59,721 bases of DNA from Brasilonema angustatum HA4187-MV1 (lineage in GTDB: Bacteria; Cyanobacteriota; Cyanobacteriia; Cyanobacteriales; Nostocaceae), in NCBI GenBank assembly GCA_019359695.1, contig JAHHGV010000049.1, positions 1 through 59,721 of the forward strand, read 5' to 3'. A model generated the notes under the pieces. The model ran no database searches. It was not told the origin of the DNA and worked only from the letters and a program-made list of their open reading frames with translations. Each line of letters starts with the position of its first letter. Within the stretch, counting starts at the first letter, position 1. Both the position numbers and the translations under genes were made by a program. This document shows positions 24,282-32,805 of the stretch, piece after piece.

Positions 24282-24605
24282 ATGTCATCCGTTGCAAATG
24301 TGACAGATGCCACGTTCAAGCAAGAAGTTCTTGACAGTGAAGTTCCAGTGTTAGTGGACTTTTGGGCACCGTGGTGTGGACCTTGTCGTATGGTAGGTCC
24401 GGTGGTAGATGACATTGCTGCTGAATATACAGGACAGGTAAAAGTAGTGAAGCTGAATACAGATGAAAATCCTACTATTGCCAGCAATTACGGAATTCGC
24501 AGCATTCCTACGCTCATAGTGTTCAAAGGTGGACGGCAAGTCGATACTGTAGTTGGTGCAGTGCCAAAGACAACGTTGAGTAAGACTTTAGCACAGTATC
24601 TGTAG
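24282..24605 (+). CDS. trxA: Thioredoxin
   Basis: A cytosolic dithiol-disulfide oxidoreductase of 107 residues. The active site WCGPC is in [19 protein letters not shown] near residue 32, and the cis-proline segment [11 protein letters not shown] is present. Length and sequence fit m-type thioredoxins of cyanobacteria. It is divergent from an ArsR regulator and heads a plus-strand run of redox genes, so it probably belongs to an inducible detoxification unit rather than being the housekeeping copy. Start ATG 24282 follows GGAG by about ten bases. Confidence 0.95.
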   Translation: MSSVANVTDATFKQEVLDSEVPVLVDFWAPWCGPCRMVGPVVDDIAAEYTGQVKVVKLNTDENPTIASNYGIRSIPTLIVFKGGRQVDTVVGAVPKTTLSKTLAQYL

Positions 24606-24741
24606 TTCAATTCGTAATCAATAACTCAATTACAAATGACGATTTGAACTGGTGTAGGACAGTCAGTCCTGGCTCTTTGACAATCAGTTTTAACAAGACT
24701 TGCATAATGCGTAAATCCTATCATTTGTTGGAGTTCAACCA

Positions 24742-25536
24742 ATGGACTTGAAATTGCATGGTAAATCCGCGCTGGTAAGTGGTTCAACTGCAGGTATTGG
24801 TTTTGCAATTGCCCAAGGACTTGCACAAGAAGGGGCATCAGTTATTATTACTGGACGATCTTCTGGACGAGTTGAGGAGGCGATCGCCAAAATTCAACAC
24901 AGCAACCCAGAAGCAAAAGTTTCCGGTGTGGTTGGTGATCTTGCAAAAAAAGAAGGAGCTTCGGAAGTCTTTCAACAAGTTCCTCACATTGATATCCTAA
25001 TCAACAATCTTGGTGTTTACGAGCCAAAGCCATTTTCAGATATCACTGATGAAGACTGGTTGGACATCTTTGAAGCTAACGTTCTTAGTGGAGTGCGCTT
25101 GAGTCGCCACTACCTACCAAAGATGTTGGAACAAGACTGGGGACGTATTATTTTTATATCCAGTGAATCTGCGATTCAAATTCCTGTCGAGATGATTCAC
25201 TATGGTATGACCAAAACTGCTCAACTTGCCATTGCAAGAGGTTTAGCACAATCTGCCGCTGGAACTCAAGTCACAGTCAACTCTGTTCTAGCAGGACCAA
25301 CTCGCTCAGAAGGTGTTGATGACTTTGTCGCAAAAATGGCAAAAGACCGTGGTATTAGTTCTGAGGAAGTCGAAGCTGACTTTTTCAAAAATGTTCGTCC
25401 AACTTCCCTGATCAAACGCTTTGCAACAATTGATGAGGTTGCAGCAATGGTTGTTTATCTATCCAGTCCGATAGCCTCAGCCACTAACGGTGCAGCTGTG
25501 CGGGTGGATGGCGGGGTTGTGCAGTCAGTTGTTTAA
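24742..25536 (+). CDS. SDR-family NAD(P)-dependent oxidoreductase
   Basis: A classical short-chain dehydrogenase of 264 residues. Cofactor motif SGSTAGIGFAIAQGL (near 13), NNLGVYEPKPF (near 90), catalytic Ser in IFISSESAIQIP and the Tyr-Lys pair in IHYGMTKTAQ are all present. The C terminus ends NGAAVRVDGGVVQSV as usual. It may reduce a carbonyl compound released or made during detoxification; the substrate is not predictable. It lies between trxA and an old yellow enzyme on the same strand. Confidence 0.92.
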   Translation: MDLKLHGKSALVSGSTAGIGFAIAQGLAQEGASVIITGRSSGRVEEAIAKIQHSNPEAKVSGVVGDLAKKEGASEVFQQVPHIDILINNLGVYEPKPFSDITDEDWLDIFEANVLSGVRLSRHYLPKMLEQDWGRIIFISSESAIQIPVEMIHYGMTKTAQLAIARGLAQSAAGTQVTVNSVLAGPTRSEGVDDFVAKMAKDRGISSEEVEADFFKNVRPTSLIKRFATIDEVAAMVVYLSSPIASATNGAAVRVDGGVVQSVV

Positions 25537-25607
25537 CAGTTATCAGTTGTCAGTTACCAGTTGTCAGTGAGCAGTTTCATCTGCCTGCTTACTGATGACT
25601 AATGACT
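25537..25607. repeat. Degenerate AGTTATC/CAGTTGT heptamer repeats
   Basis: The stretch between the SDR and OYE genes is made of variants of CAGTTATCAGTTGTCAGTTA and GACTAATGACTAATGACT. This is the heptamer repeat class seen at several other sites in the window. Confidence 0.6.
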
Positions 25608-25647
25608 AATGACTTTTGATTTAGCACAGAATTTGGAGATTCAATTT

Positions 25648-26763
25648 ATGAGCACTAACATAAACTTACTCTCGCCATACAAACTAGGTGATCTAGAACT
25701 GCCCAACCGCATAGTGATGGCTCCCTTAACCCGTCAGCGTGCAGGTGAGGGTAATGTACCGCACCAACTCAACGTCACCTACTATACTCAACGCGCTTCT
25801 GCGGGGTTGATTATTGCCGAAGCCACTCAGGTTTCTCCACAAGGTCAAGGGTATCCTCATACACCAGGAATTCACTCACAAGAACAAGTCGAGGGTTGGA
25901 AGTTAGTCACAGATGCAGTGCATCAGCATGGAGGAAGAATTTATCTGCAACTATGGCATGTAGGACGCATTTCACATCCTGATTTCCAACCGAATGGTGA
26001 GTTACCGCTAGCACCTTCTGCGATCGCACCTAAAGGTGAGGTACTGACCTTTGAAGGTATGAAACCATATGTAACTCCTCGTGCGTTGGAAACCTCGGAG
26101 ATTCCTGAAATTGTCGAACAATATCGTAAAGGGGCAGAAAATGCTCTGGCGGCTGGTTTTGATGGTGTAGAAATTCACGGTGCGAATGGTTATTTACTTG
26201 ACCAGTTTCTCCGGGATGGTACGAATAAACGTACAGATAAATATGGCGGTTCTATAGAAAATCGTGCCCGACTTCTATTGGAAGTAACCGAAGCAGTTAT
26301 TGGAGTGTGGGGTGCAAAACGGGTTGGGGTACGTTTGTCTCCGAGTGGTAGGTATAACGATATGCAAGACTCCAATCCACTGGAAACATTTGGTTATGCG
26401 GCCCTTGCGTTGAATCAGTTTGATTTAGCATATCTGCATATTTTTGAGGCGATAGATCGCGATATCCAACATGGAGCAATAGTGGTGCCAACCAGTCATA
26501 TACGCGATCGCTATCACGGTACACTTATCGTTAATGGGGCATACACTCGCGAAAAAGGCGATGCAGTCTTAGCGAAAGAAGAAGCAGAGCTCGTTGCTTT
26601 TGGCACACTATATATATCAAACCCCGATTTACCCCGACGTTTTGCTCTCAATGCACCGCTGACTGAGGGAGATTCGACGACTTTTTATGGTGGTGGAGAA
26701 AAGGGTTACAGCGACTATCCTACAGTAGAAGAGCAATATCCCTCTTTAGTAGGAGCAAAATAA
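25648..26763 (+). CDS. Alkene reductase, old yellow enzyme family
   Basis: An FMN-dependent ene-reductase that reduces activated C=C bonds of enals, enones and nitro compounds with NAD(P)H. ATG 25648 is chosen over 25609 because TTGGAG precedes it at good spacing and relatives begin with the LLSPYKLGDLELPNRIVMAP region. Family motifs are MAPLTRQRA, QLWHVGRISHP, the active-site IHGANGYLLDQFLRDGTN with His, Asn and Tyr, and DKYGGSIENRARLLLEV. The length of 371 residues is normal. Its neighbours (nitroreductase, GST, quinone reductase) point to electrophile detoxification. Confidence 0.95.
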   Translation: MSTNINLLSPYKLGDLELPNRIVMAPLTRQRAGEGNVPHQLNVTYYTQRASAGLIIAEATQVSPQGQGYPHTPGIHSQEQVEGWKLVTDAVHQHGGRIYLQLWHVGRISHPDFQPNGELPLAPSAIAPKGEVLTFEGMKPYVTPRALETSEIPEIVEQYRKGAENALAAGFDGVEIHGANGYLLDQFLRDGTNKRTDKYGGSIENRARLLLEVTEAVIGVWGAKRVGVRLSPSGRYNDMQDSNPLETFGYAALALNQFDLAYLHIFEAIDRDIQHGAIVVPTSHIRDRYHGTLIVNGAYTREKGDAVLAKEEAELVAFGTLYISNPDLPRRFALNAPLTEGDSTTFYGGGEKGYSDYPTVEEQYPSLVGAK

Positions 26764-26845
26764 TTCGTCGTTCTTATAAATGTACGAATGACAAATAGGT
26801 GTGGTGCAACCTTATAATCTTTTTGAAAATTAACGGAGAAATCTC

Positions 26846-27517
26846 ATGGTTCAAGAACTCAAAGAGCAAACTAAACCTCTAGATGTACCCAGCGCCATTA
26901 TTCAGCGTCGTTCTATCAAGACTTTCAAATCAGATCCCATATCCCCGGAACTACTTAGGCAACTCGTTGAACTGACTGTAGCAGCGCCCAGTAGCTATAA
27001 CATACAAGATTGGCGGATAGTTCTTGTGCAAGATGAGGCACAAAAGGCGGCTCTTGCAGCAGCAGCCTGGAATCAAAAACAAGTCGTTGAAGCGCCTGTG
27101 ACGTTTGTATTTGCTGCTGATGCGACTGCTGGAGAACAAGACTTAACACCGATTTTGAATCAGGGACTCGAAACGGGTGCATGGAATGAGAAGACGGTAA
27201 ACTACTTTAAAACCAATATCCCGCAGCATCAAGCTGGACTTGGAGACAAACGGCGCGAGTATGCCATCAAAGATGCTATGATTGCTGCGACTCATTTGGT
27301 GTTAGCAGCAGAAAGTCTGGGTTTGTCCACTTGCTTTTTGAATGGTTGGATTGAAGAGAAAGTTAAGGAAGTGATTGCTGCTGCGGACAATTCAGATATT
27401 GCGATCGCAGTTCTTGTACCAGTTGGATATGCAGCAGAACCACGTCGCGATCCCGGACGTCTACCATTTGCCCATAACGTTTTTGTCGATAGACTGGGAA
27501 ATCCTTATGAGGGTTGA
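26846..27517 (+). CDS. Nitroreductase-family flavoprotein
   Basis: An FMN-binding NAD(P)H oxidoreductase of 223 residues. The N-terminal IIQRRSIKTFKSDPISPELL is the family signature for the flavin phosphate site. LTVAAPSSYNIQDWRIVLVQ follows, with AAESLGLSTCFLNGW and VLVPVGYAAEPRRDPGRLPF towards the end. Members reduce nitroaromatics, quinones or act on related compounds. An AAC GGAG box lies before the start. It follows the old yellow enzyme by 82 bases and probably shares its regulation. Confidence 0.93.
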   Translation: MVQELKEQTKPLDVPSAIIQRRSIKTFKSDPISPELLRQLVELTVAAPSSYNIQDWRIVLVQDEAQKAALAAAAWNQKQVVEAPVTFVFAADATAGEQDLTPILNQGLETGAWNEKTVNYFKTNIPQHQAGLGDKRREYAIKDAMIAATHLVLAAESLGLSTCFLNGWIEEKVKEVIAAADNSDIAIAVLVPVGYAAEPRRDPGRLPFAHNVFVDRLGNPYEG

Positions 27518-27611
27518 GATGACAACCGTCTACGCTACCGATCTATATTGAGAGATTAAACATGAGCAAACGGTGAGTAGACAGCCAGTAGCGAGGTACT
27601 GCTCACCTGAT

Positions 27612-27643
27612 TGACCAAAGCTAGGGGTGTAAGGGTGTAAGGG
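27612..27643. repeat. Dispersed repeat TGACCAAAGCTA + GGGTGTA units, copy 1
   Basis: TGACCAAAGCTAGGGGTGTA is followed by another GGGTGTA unit. A near-identical copy lies at 53014-53045, and reverse-strand relatives occur near 53454-53480 and 53520-53540. It sits in a 227-base gap between the nitroreductase and MFS genes. Confidence 0.6.
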
Positions 27644-27744
27644 AAGAACGAAAAAATGTGCTTTAATTTTTTGCTTGAATACCACTACTCCAATTCCTAA
27701 TCCCCAATCCCCAGTCCCCATCTACCAAATAAAAATTTTTAGCC

Positions 27745-29037
27745 ATGTCCTTAGCCTCATATCTAGCGCGTCGTTCGCTCCATTATGGCTGGCTTGTTGC
27801 TGGTTTAACTTTCATTGCCTTGCTGGTGGCTGCTGGAATTCGTTCAGCCCCCGGAGTACTGATTGTACCGCTCGAACAAGAGTTCGGCTGGACAAGAGCA
27901 ACGATATCATTGGCAATCTCCATTAACTTGGTACTCTACGGACTGATTGGACCTTTTGCAGCAACACTAATGGAGCGGATAGGCATTAGCCGGACTATGG
28001 TTTTTGCACTTGCTTTCCTTGCTGTTGGTGTTGGCTTAACTACCTTGATGTCGGCTTCCTGGCAGCTGGTCTTGCTTTGGGGCATTATCGTCGGTAGTGG
28101 TACCGGGATCATTGCCTTAGTCTTAGGTGCTGTAGTGGTTAATCGCTGGTTTTCCCAACAGCGGGGTTTGGTTCTCGGTGTGCTGACAGCAAGTACAGCA
28201 ACTGGACAACTGGTGTTTCTACCAATACTGGCGTCGTTAGTAGAGCACTTTGGATGGCGAGTTGCAACCCTTACTCTGAGTGGTGTAGCGCTGCTAGTCA
28301 TTCCTTTGATCGCGATTTTTATGCGCGATCGGCCTTCTCAAGTCGGCTTGCGTCCGTTTGGCGATAAGAGCGAAACGGCAGAAGTGCTACAGCCCAGAGC
28401 TAATTCCATCGCTTCGACACTGCGCTTACTCTGGTTGGGAATGCGCCAACGCGACTTCTGGTTATTATTTGGTAGTTTTTTCATCTGCGGTGCCAGTACA
28501 AATGGGCTGATTGGTACTCACCTCATTCCCGCCTGTGTTGATCATGGCATACCTGAAGTCAAAGCGGCTGGTCTTCTGGCGGTGATGGGTCTATTTGATT
28601 TTGTGGGGACAACGCTCTCTGGTTGGCTGTCTGACCGATGGAATAATCGATACTTGCTATGCTGGTACTATGGACTTCGGGGTTTGTCCTTGATTTTCTT
28701 GCCTTTCAGTTTCGACCTCTCTTTCTACGGACTTTCTGTGTTTGCAGTCTTCTACGGTCTTGACTGGATTGCTACCGTACCACCTACGGTGCGTCTAACT
28801 GCTAACGTGTTTGGCAAGGAGAATGTCGGCGTCATGTTCGGTTGGATAGTTGCAGGACATCAGCTTGGTGCAGCCACAGCAGCATTGGGAGCAGGCGCAC
28901 TGAGAACTTGGCTGGGCAGTTATCTACAGGCGTTTATCCTTTCCGGTGTTTTGTGCTTGATTGCAGCAGTTTTGGTACTCCGTATTGGTCAACGTCCTAA
29001 CAATTCTCAGCTTTCTCCAGCCCAGCTTCATCCTTAA
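27745..29037 (+). CDS. MFS transporter
   Basis: A 430-residue major facilitator with about twelve hydrophobic helices. The first part, LHYGWLVAGLTFIALLVAAG then RSAPGVLIVPLEQEFGWTRA, resembles the monocarboxylate/oxalate-formate branch of the superfamily. The motif between helices 2 and 3 is degenerate (LMERIGISRTM); the equivalent in the second half is LSGWLSDRWNNRY. Substrate and direction cannot be told. Its place in a detoxification island suggests efflux or exchange of a small organic acid. An SDR gene begins 15 bases downstream, so the two are probably co-translated. Confidence 0.9.
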   Translation: MSLASYLARRSLHYGWLVAGLTFIALLVAAGIRSAPGVLIVPLEQEFGWTRATISLAISINLVLYGLIGPFAATLMERIGISRTMVFALAFLAVGVGLTTLMSASWQLVLLWGIIVGSGTGIIALVLGAVVVNRWFSQQRGLVLGVLTASTATGQLVFLPILASLVEHFGWRVATLTLSGVALLVIPLIAIFMRDRPSQVGLRPFGDKSETAEVLQPRANSIASTLRLLWLGMRQRDFWLLFGSFFICGASTNGLIGTHLIPACVDHGIPEVKAAGLLAVMGLFDFVGTTLSGWLSDRWNNRYLLCWYYGLRGLSLIFLPFSFDLSFYGLSVFAVFYGLDWIATVPPTVRLTANVFGKENVGVMFGWIVAGHQLGAATAALGAGALRTWLGSYLQAFILSGVLCLIAAVLVLRIGQRPNNSQLSPAQLHP

Positions 29038-29052
29038 GGAGGAATTGAGCCA

Positions 29053-29742
29053 ATGGCAATAACAGCTTTAATTATCGGAGCAGGTAGTGGACTGAGTGCA
29101 TCTTTAGCCCGCCTGTTTGCAAAAGAGGGAATAACTGTGGCGTTAGCCGCCCGCCAAATTGATAAACTTAGTCAACTCAGTACTGAGATTGGGGCTAGCA
29201 GTTTCGCCGCTGATGTCTCAAAACCGGACGAAGTGAATCAGTTATTCATTGATGTTGAAAGTAAAGTAGGTTCACCCAACATTGTCGTTTACAATCCCAG
29301 CTACCGAGTGCGGGGACCTTTTGTGGATTTAGATCCCACTGAGGTGGCGAAAACTTTAGATGTAACTGCCTACGGTGGCTTTCTTGTTGCCCAAGCTGCT
29401 GCTAAACGGATGTTGAATCAAGGAGGCGGTGCTATCTTCTTTACTGGAGCCTCAGCAAGTGTCAAGGGTTACCCTCAGTCTGCTCCTTTTGCAATGGGTA
29501 AATTTGCGCTACGGGGTCTGGCTCAAAGTATAGCGCGAGAATTGGCACCAAAAAATATCCATGTAGCACATTTTGTGATAGATGGGGCAATTCGTTCAGC
29601 AGTACGTCCAGATCCAGCAGATAATCCAGATAGCACTCTTGATCCTGATGCGATCGCCCAAAGCTATCTCAACATTTTGTATCAGCCCCGGAGTGCTTGG
29701 ACATGGGAAATTGAACTACGACCTTGGGTAGAGCATTTCTAG
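29053..29742 (+). CDS. SDR-family protein with Phe in place of the catalytic Tyr
   Basis: A Rossmann-fold short-chain dehydrogenase of 229 residues. The cofactor motif is IIGAGSGLSASLARLF, followed by FAADVSKPDEV and a Ser in FFTGASASVKGYP. Where classical members have YxxxK, this one reads FAMGK. A subgroup of SDRs has the same change and the same IHVAHFVIDGAI segment, so this is a known variant rather than damage, and its activity may be altered. AAGGAGG lies just before the ATG, and the MFS gene is 15 bases upstream. The substrate is unknown. Confidence 0.88.
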   Translation: MAITALIIGAGSGLSASLARLFAKEGITVALAARQIDKLSQLSTEIGASSFAADVSKPDEVNQLFIDVESKVGSPNIVVYNPSYRVRGPFVDLDPTEVAKTLDVTAYGGFLVAQAAAKRMLNQGGGAIFFTGASASVKGYPQSAPFAMGKFALRGLAQSIARELAPKNIHVAHFVIDGAIRSAVRPDPADNPDSTLDPDAIAQSYLNILYQPRSAWTWEIELRPWVEHF

Positions 29743-29814
29743 CTAGGACAATTGTCGTAAAGATGAAGATGTGAAAATTGATTTTGGTATAACTGCTGGT
29801 TATTCTGCAAAACA

Positions 29815-30162
29815 ATGAATAGGTATCGCGGGCAATGTCATTGTGGGAAAGTTCAATTTGAAGTGACAACAAATCTCAAACGAGTTGTCAGGTGCAATTG
29901 CTCTTTATGCTCCAGAAGAGGTGCAATTATGCATCGCGTTCAAGCGGAACAATTCACTTTGGTAGCTGGTGAAGAGTATTTGACTCTCTACCAATTCCAC
30001 ACAAAAACAGCAAAGCATTATTTCTGCAAAGTTTGTGGTATCTATCCCTTCCACAGAACCCGAAAGGATCCTAAATTTTATGCAATCAATGTCGCCTGCT
30101 TGGAAGGCGTTGATCCCTTTCGACTACAGCCTGGATTAATTGATGGTCGCTCAAATGACTGA
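29815..30162 (+). CDS. GFA-family zinc protein (glutathione-dependent formaldehyde-activating enzyme-like)
   Basis: A 115-residue Cys-rich protein. The zinc and substrate motifs are CHCGKVQFEV near residue 8, RCNCSLCSRRGAIM near 28 and YFCKVCGIYPFHRTRK near 65, in the order and spacing of the GFA/CENP-V fold. The family includes enzymes that form S-hydroxymethyl-glutathione and other thiol-hemiacetal lyases, but many members are uncharacterised. The context (GST and redox genes) fits a thiol-adduct role. Confidence 0.9.
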   Translation: MNRYRGQCHCGKVQFEVTTNLKRVVRCNCSLCSRRGAIMHRVQAEQFTLVAGEEYLTLYQFHTKTAKHYFCKVCGIYPFHRTRKDPKFYAINVACLEGVDPFRLQPGLIDGRSND

Positions 30163-30244
30163 CCCGCAGTAGCAAGCGCACTATAACGGCGCACCACCAG
30201 CTACGAACGAAAAAAACACCTTTTTCAATCAGTTATCAGTTAAT

Positions 30245-30307
30245 GTTCCCTGTTCCCTGTTCCCTATTCCCTGTTCCCTATTCCCTGTTCCCTATTCCCT
30301 GTTCCCT
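30245..30307. repeat. Heptanucleotide tandem repeat (GTTCCCT/ATTCCCT)n
   Basis: About nine consecutive heptamers GTTCCCT or ATTCCCT lie between the GFA and GST genes. This is the short tandemly repeated repetitive class characteristic of heterocystous cyanobacteria. Copy number is likely variable between strains. Confidence 0.9.
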
Positions 30308-30351
30308 CTGTTTCTTAAAAGACTGTTCATTTAAACGTAAGGAAAAAACCC

Positions 30352-31059
30352 ATGATTGAACTTTATTACTGGACAACACCAAACGGACATAAAATCACAC
30401 TCTTCCTTGAAGAAGCCGGAACACCTTACACAATTGTTCCTGTCAACATTGGCGCGGGGGATCAATTTAAGCCTGAGTTTCTCAAAATTTCTCCTAACAA
30501 TCGTATCCCGGCAATTGTGGATCATGAACCAGCAACTGGAGGTGAGCCGATTTCAGTCTTTGAGTCGGGTGCTATATTGCTGTATTTGGCAGAAAAAACT
30601 GGGAAGTTGATTCCAGCAGATTTGCGCGATCGCGTTGAAGTCTTGCAATGGTTATTTTGGCAAATGGGCGGTTTGGGACCGATGGCGGGACAGAACCACC
30701 ACTTCAGCCAATACGCTCCCGAAAAAATTGAGTATGCTATTAACCGTTATGTGAATGAGACGGGACGCTTGTATGCTGTCCTAAATAAGCGGCTTGCTGA
30801 TAGAGAGTTTCTCGCTGGTGATTATTCGATTGCTGATATTGCCACCTATCCGTGGATTGTGCCATATGAGCGCCAAGGTCAAAACTTAGAGAACTTTCCT
30901 CACCTCAAGCGCTGGTTTGAAACAATTCAGGCGCGTCCGGCAACAATTCGTGCTTACGAAAAGGCAGAAGCCTTCAAAAATCAGGCGCTGGATGTAGAAA
31001 AGTCAAGAGATTTGTTATTTAGCCAGTCGGCAAAAACAATTCAGACGCCCACAACCTAA
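30352..31059 (+). CDS. Glutathione S-transferase (Ure2p/YfcG-like)
   Basis: A 235-residue GST with a thioredoxin-like N domain (MIELYYWTTPNGHKITLFLE, then NNRIPAIVDHEP with the cis-Pro, and VFESGAILLYLAEKTGKL) and an all-helical C domain (LFWQMGGLGPMAGQNHHFSQ, DYSIADIATYPWIVPYE). The WTTPNGHK N-terminal signature is typical of YfcG-type disulfide-bond reductases or GSTs. AAGGAAAAAA precedes the ATG. It belongs to the redox-detoxification run. Confidence 0.94.
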   Translation: MIELYYWTTPNGHKITLFLEEAGTPYTIVPVNIGAGDQFKPEFLKISPNNRIPAIVDHEPATGGEPISVFESGAILLYLAEKTGKLIPADLRDRVEVLQWLFWQMGGLGPMAGQNHHFSQYAPEKIEYAINRYVNETGRLYAVLNKRLADREFLAGDYSIADIATYPWIVPYERQGQNLENFPHLKRWFETIQARPATIRAYEKAEAFKNQALDVEKSRDLLFSQSAKTIQTPTT

Positions 31060-31231
31060 AAGATGCGGCTGTTTTGGAGTATCATTGTAACTCCTGCGGA
31101 CACGTTGCGCTAACAAAGCAACGTGTCCGTTATGACAAAATGGGTGCTGCGAACCATTGCGTGGCTCTAAGTTTGGTATCTGTATCAGAAGCAGCATATT
31201 AGACTCGGATAAGTGTTTAGGGGATGTCAAG

Positions 31232-31933
31232 ATGAAATTCTTTATTGTTCACGCTCACCCAGAACCCAACAGTTTCAATAGTGCACTGACTCGCTATGCT
31301 AAGGAAGTACTGCAGACCATAGGACATGAGGTGATCATTTCTGACCTTTATGCCATGCAGTTCAACCCAATTTCTGACCGCCGCAACTTTACTTCTCATA
31401 AACAACTAAACTACTACAATCAGCAAACTGAAGAAATGTATGCCACTGAAGTTGATGGCTTTGCCCCAGATATCAAGGCGGAGATGGAAAAACTTGACTG
31501 GTGCGATGTGCTGATTTTTCAGTTTCCTCTTTGGTGGTTCGGACTTCCTGCGATCCTCAAGGGTTGGGTTGATAGAGTCTTTGCAATGGGAAAAATTTAT
31601 GGTGGCGGGAGGTTTTATGACAATGGAGTTTTTCAAGGCAAAAAAGCCATGCTGTCTCTCACCACAGGTGGTGCATTAACCATGTACACCGAAATAGGGA
31701 TCAATGGTGAGATTCGTACCATCCTCTATCCAATTAATCACGGAATTTTTCGCTTTGTGGGTTTCGATGTTTTGCCACCTTTCATCGTTTGGGGCGCAAG
31801 TCGCATTGGGGATGAGCGTCGCCAAGCTTATTTGGAAGAGTATAAGCAGCGGTTGTTAACGATTAATGCAACGCCTCCTATTGTGTATCCCTCACTGAAA
31901 GATTTTGATGAAAATTTCCAACTGAAGCAGTGA
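31232..31933 (+). CDS. NAD(P)H-dependent quinone reductase, flavodoxin fold (NQO1-like)
   Basis: An FAD- or FMN-dependent oxidoreductase. ATG 31232 is preferred to the upstream in-frame start at 31157 because AGGGGAT precedes it and the protein then begins MKFFIVHAHPEPNSFNSALT, the family's flavin-binding start. Other signatures are VIISDLYAMQFNP, DVLIFQFPLWWFGLPAILKG, WVDRVFAMGKIYGGG and KKAMLSLTTGGA. The length of 233 residues is normal. It carries out two-electron quinone reduction, which fits the surrounding detoxification genes and ends the run. Confidence 0.94.
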   Translation: MKFFIVHAHPEPNSFNSALTRYAKEVLQTIGHEVIISDLYAMQFNPISDRRNFTSHKQLNYYNQQTEEMYATEVDGFAPDIKAEMEKLDWCDVLIFQFPLWWFGLPAILKGWVDRVFAMGKIYGGGRFYDNGVFQGKKAMLSLTTGGALTMYTEIGINGEIRTILYPINHGIFRFVGFDVLPPFIVWGASRIGDERRQAYLEEYKQRLLTINATPPIVYPSLKDFDENFQLKQ

Positions 31934-32805
31934 TGATAAGCTGTTGCGCGATAACTTGCATATTTTCCCCTTGAAGAGAGCCGTTAAATTTCTGGTAAAT
32001 TATCAAGGACGATTGTCCATGTGCAAGCGCGCGCCTCTCGTTGCGATGCCCCCTCCGGGAGCAGCCGTGTTTTTGGGTAATACTTGATACAGAAGAGTGC
32101 AGTGGGTAAGAGCTTATGCCTAATCACTCTGGAAGCGAAACAACAGCTATAGGACTCATATTTGATTTTTGACGAAGCTAGGTACAGTTTCTGTTCCCTG
32201 TTAAGCGTTAAGCGTTCCCTACCTCCACGAGTCAATTCACCAAATAAAACCGGATTCCCATAGACCATTTGATTTTGTTTTACTAAAATCTTAAGGTTAA
32301 AAAAAGGAGTCAAGCAGATGAGGCAGATGAAAGAGAAATATTTTCATTCTTGCTCGTCTCCAAATGCCCGTCGGGAGTATTTACTCATTCTCCAGCTATG
32401 AATGGCGGGGGTTTCGCCCTAAAAATCTTGATCAATGTTGTCGAAATTCAGTATACTACAAAGGAATATTTTCAATAGACTTAACGTTTCTATTTTCTAC
32501 AAATATAAGAAATTATGAATTGTTATAATAAGCTTTCAAAACAATGTTATATTTATATGAAAATTTTATTAAAATAACCAAGGTGCCTAACTGATTAGTA
32601 AAAATCGATTAGATTTATTATTGTGAGCAAAAAAGGATGAAAAGTAAAGTACAAAAAATGTAAAAATCTTTACTTCATTATACAGATTTTTGTTCTATGC
32701 TAAAGGAAACCGTCCTAAAAGTTAAGATGCTTGTACGCCGGATTATCTCCATCCTTGCAAATGATTCGTCACGTCTACAGTTGACCTTTATTTGATCAAA
32801 CTCTT
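31934..32805. other. Intergenic region with repeat fragments and an AT-rich promoter zone
   Basis: About 870 bases. The first half contains GC-rich repeat sequence (about 32025-32070) and CTGTTAAGCGTTAAGCGTTC (about 32198-32217), a degenerate tandem repeat. The second half (32440-32700) is strongly AT-rich and probably includes the promoter of the CHAT-AAA_35 gene. A minus-strand frame at 31984-32313 crosses the repeats and is not believed. No RNA gene seen. Confidence 0.45.

Noticed and set aside
27936-28301. Minus-strand frame of 121 codons opposite the MFS gene
   Set aside because: Shadow of a transmembrane-protein gene; Pro/Thr/Lys-rich translation with no recognisable domain.
31984-32313. 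Minus-strand frame of 109 codons
   Set aside because: Runs through repeat sequence, has no ribosome site and no family signature.
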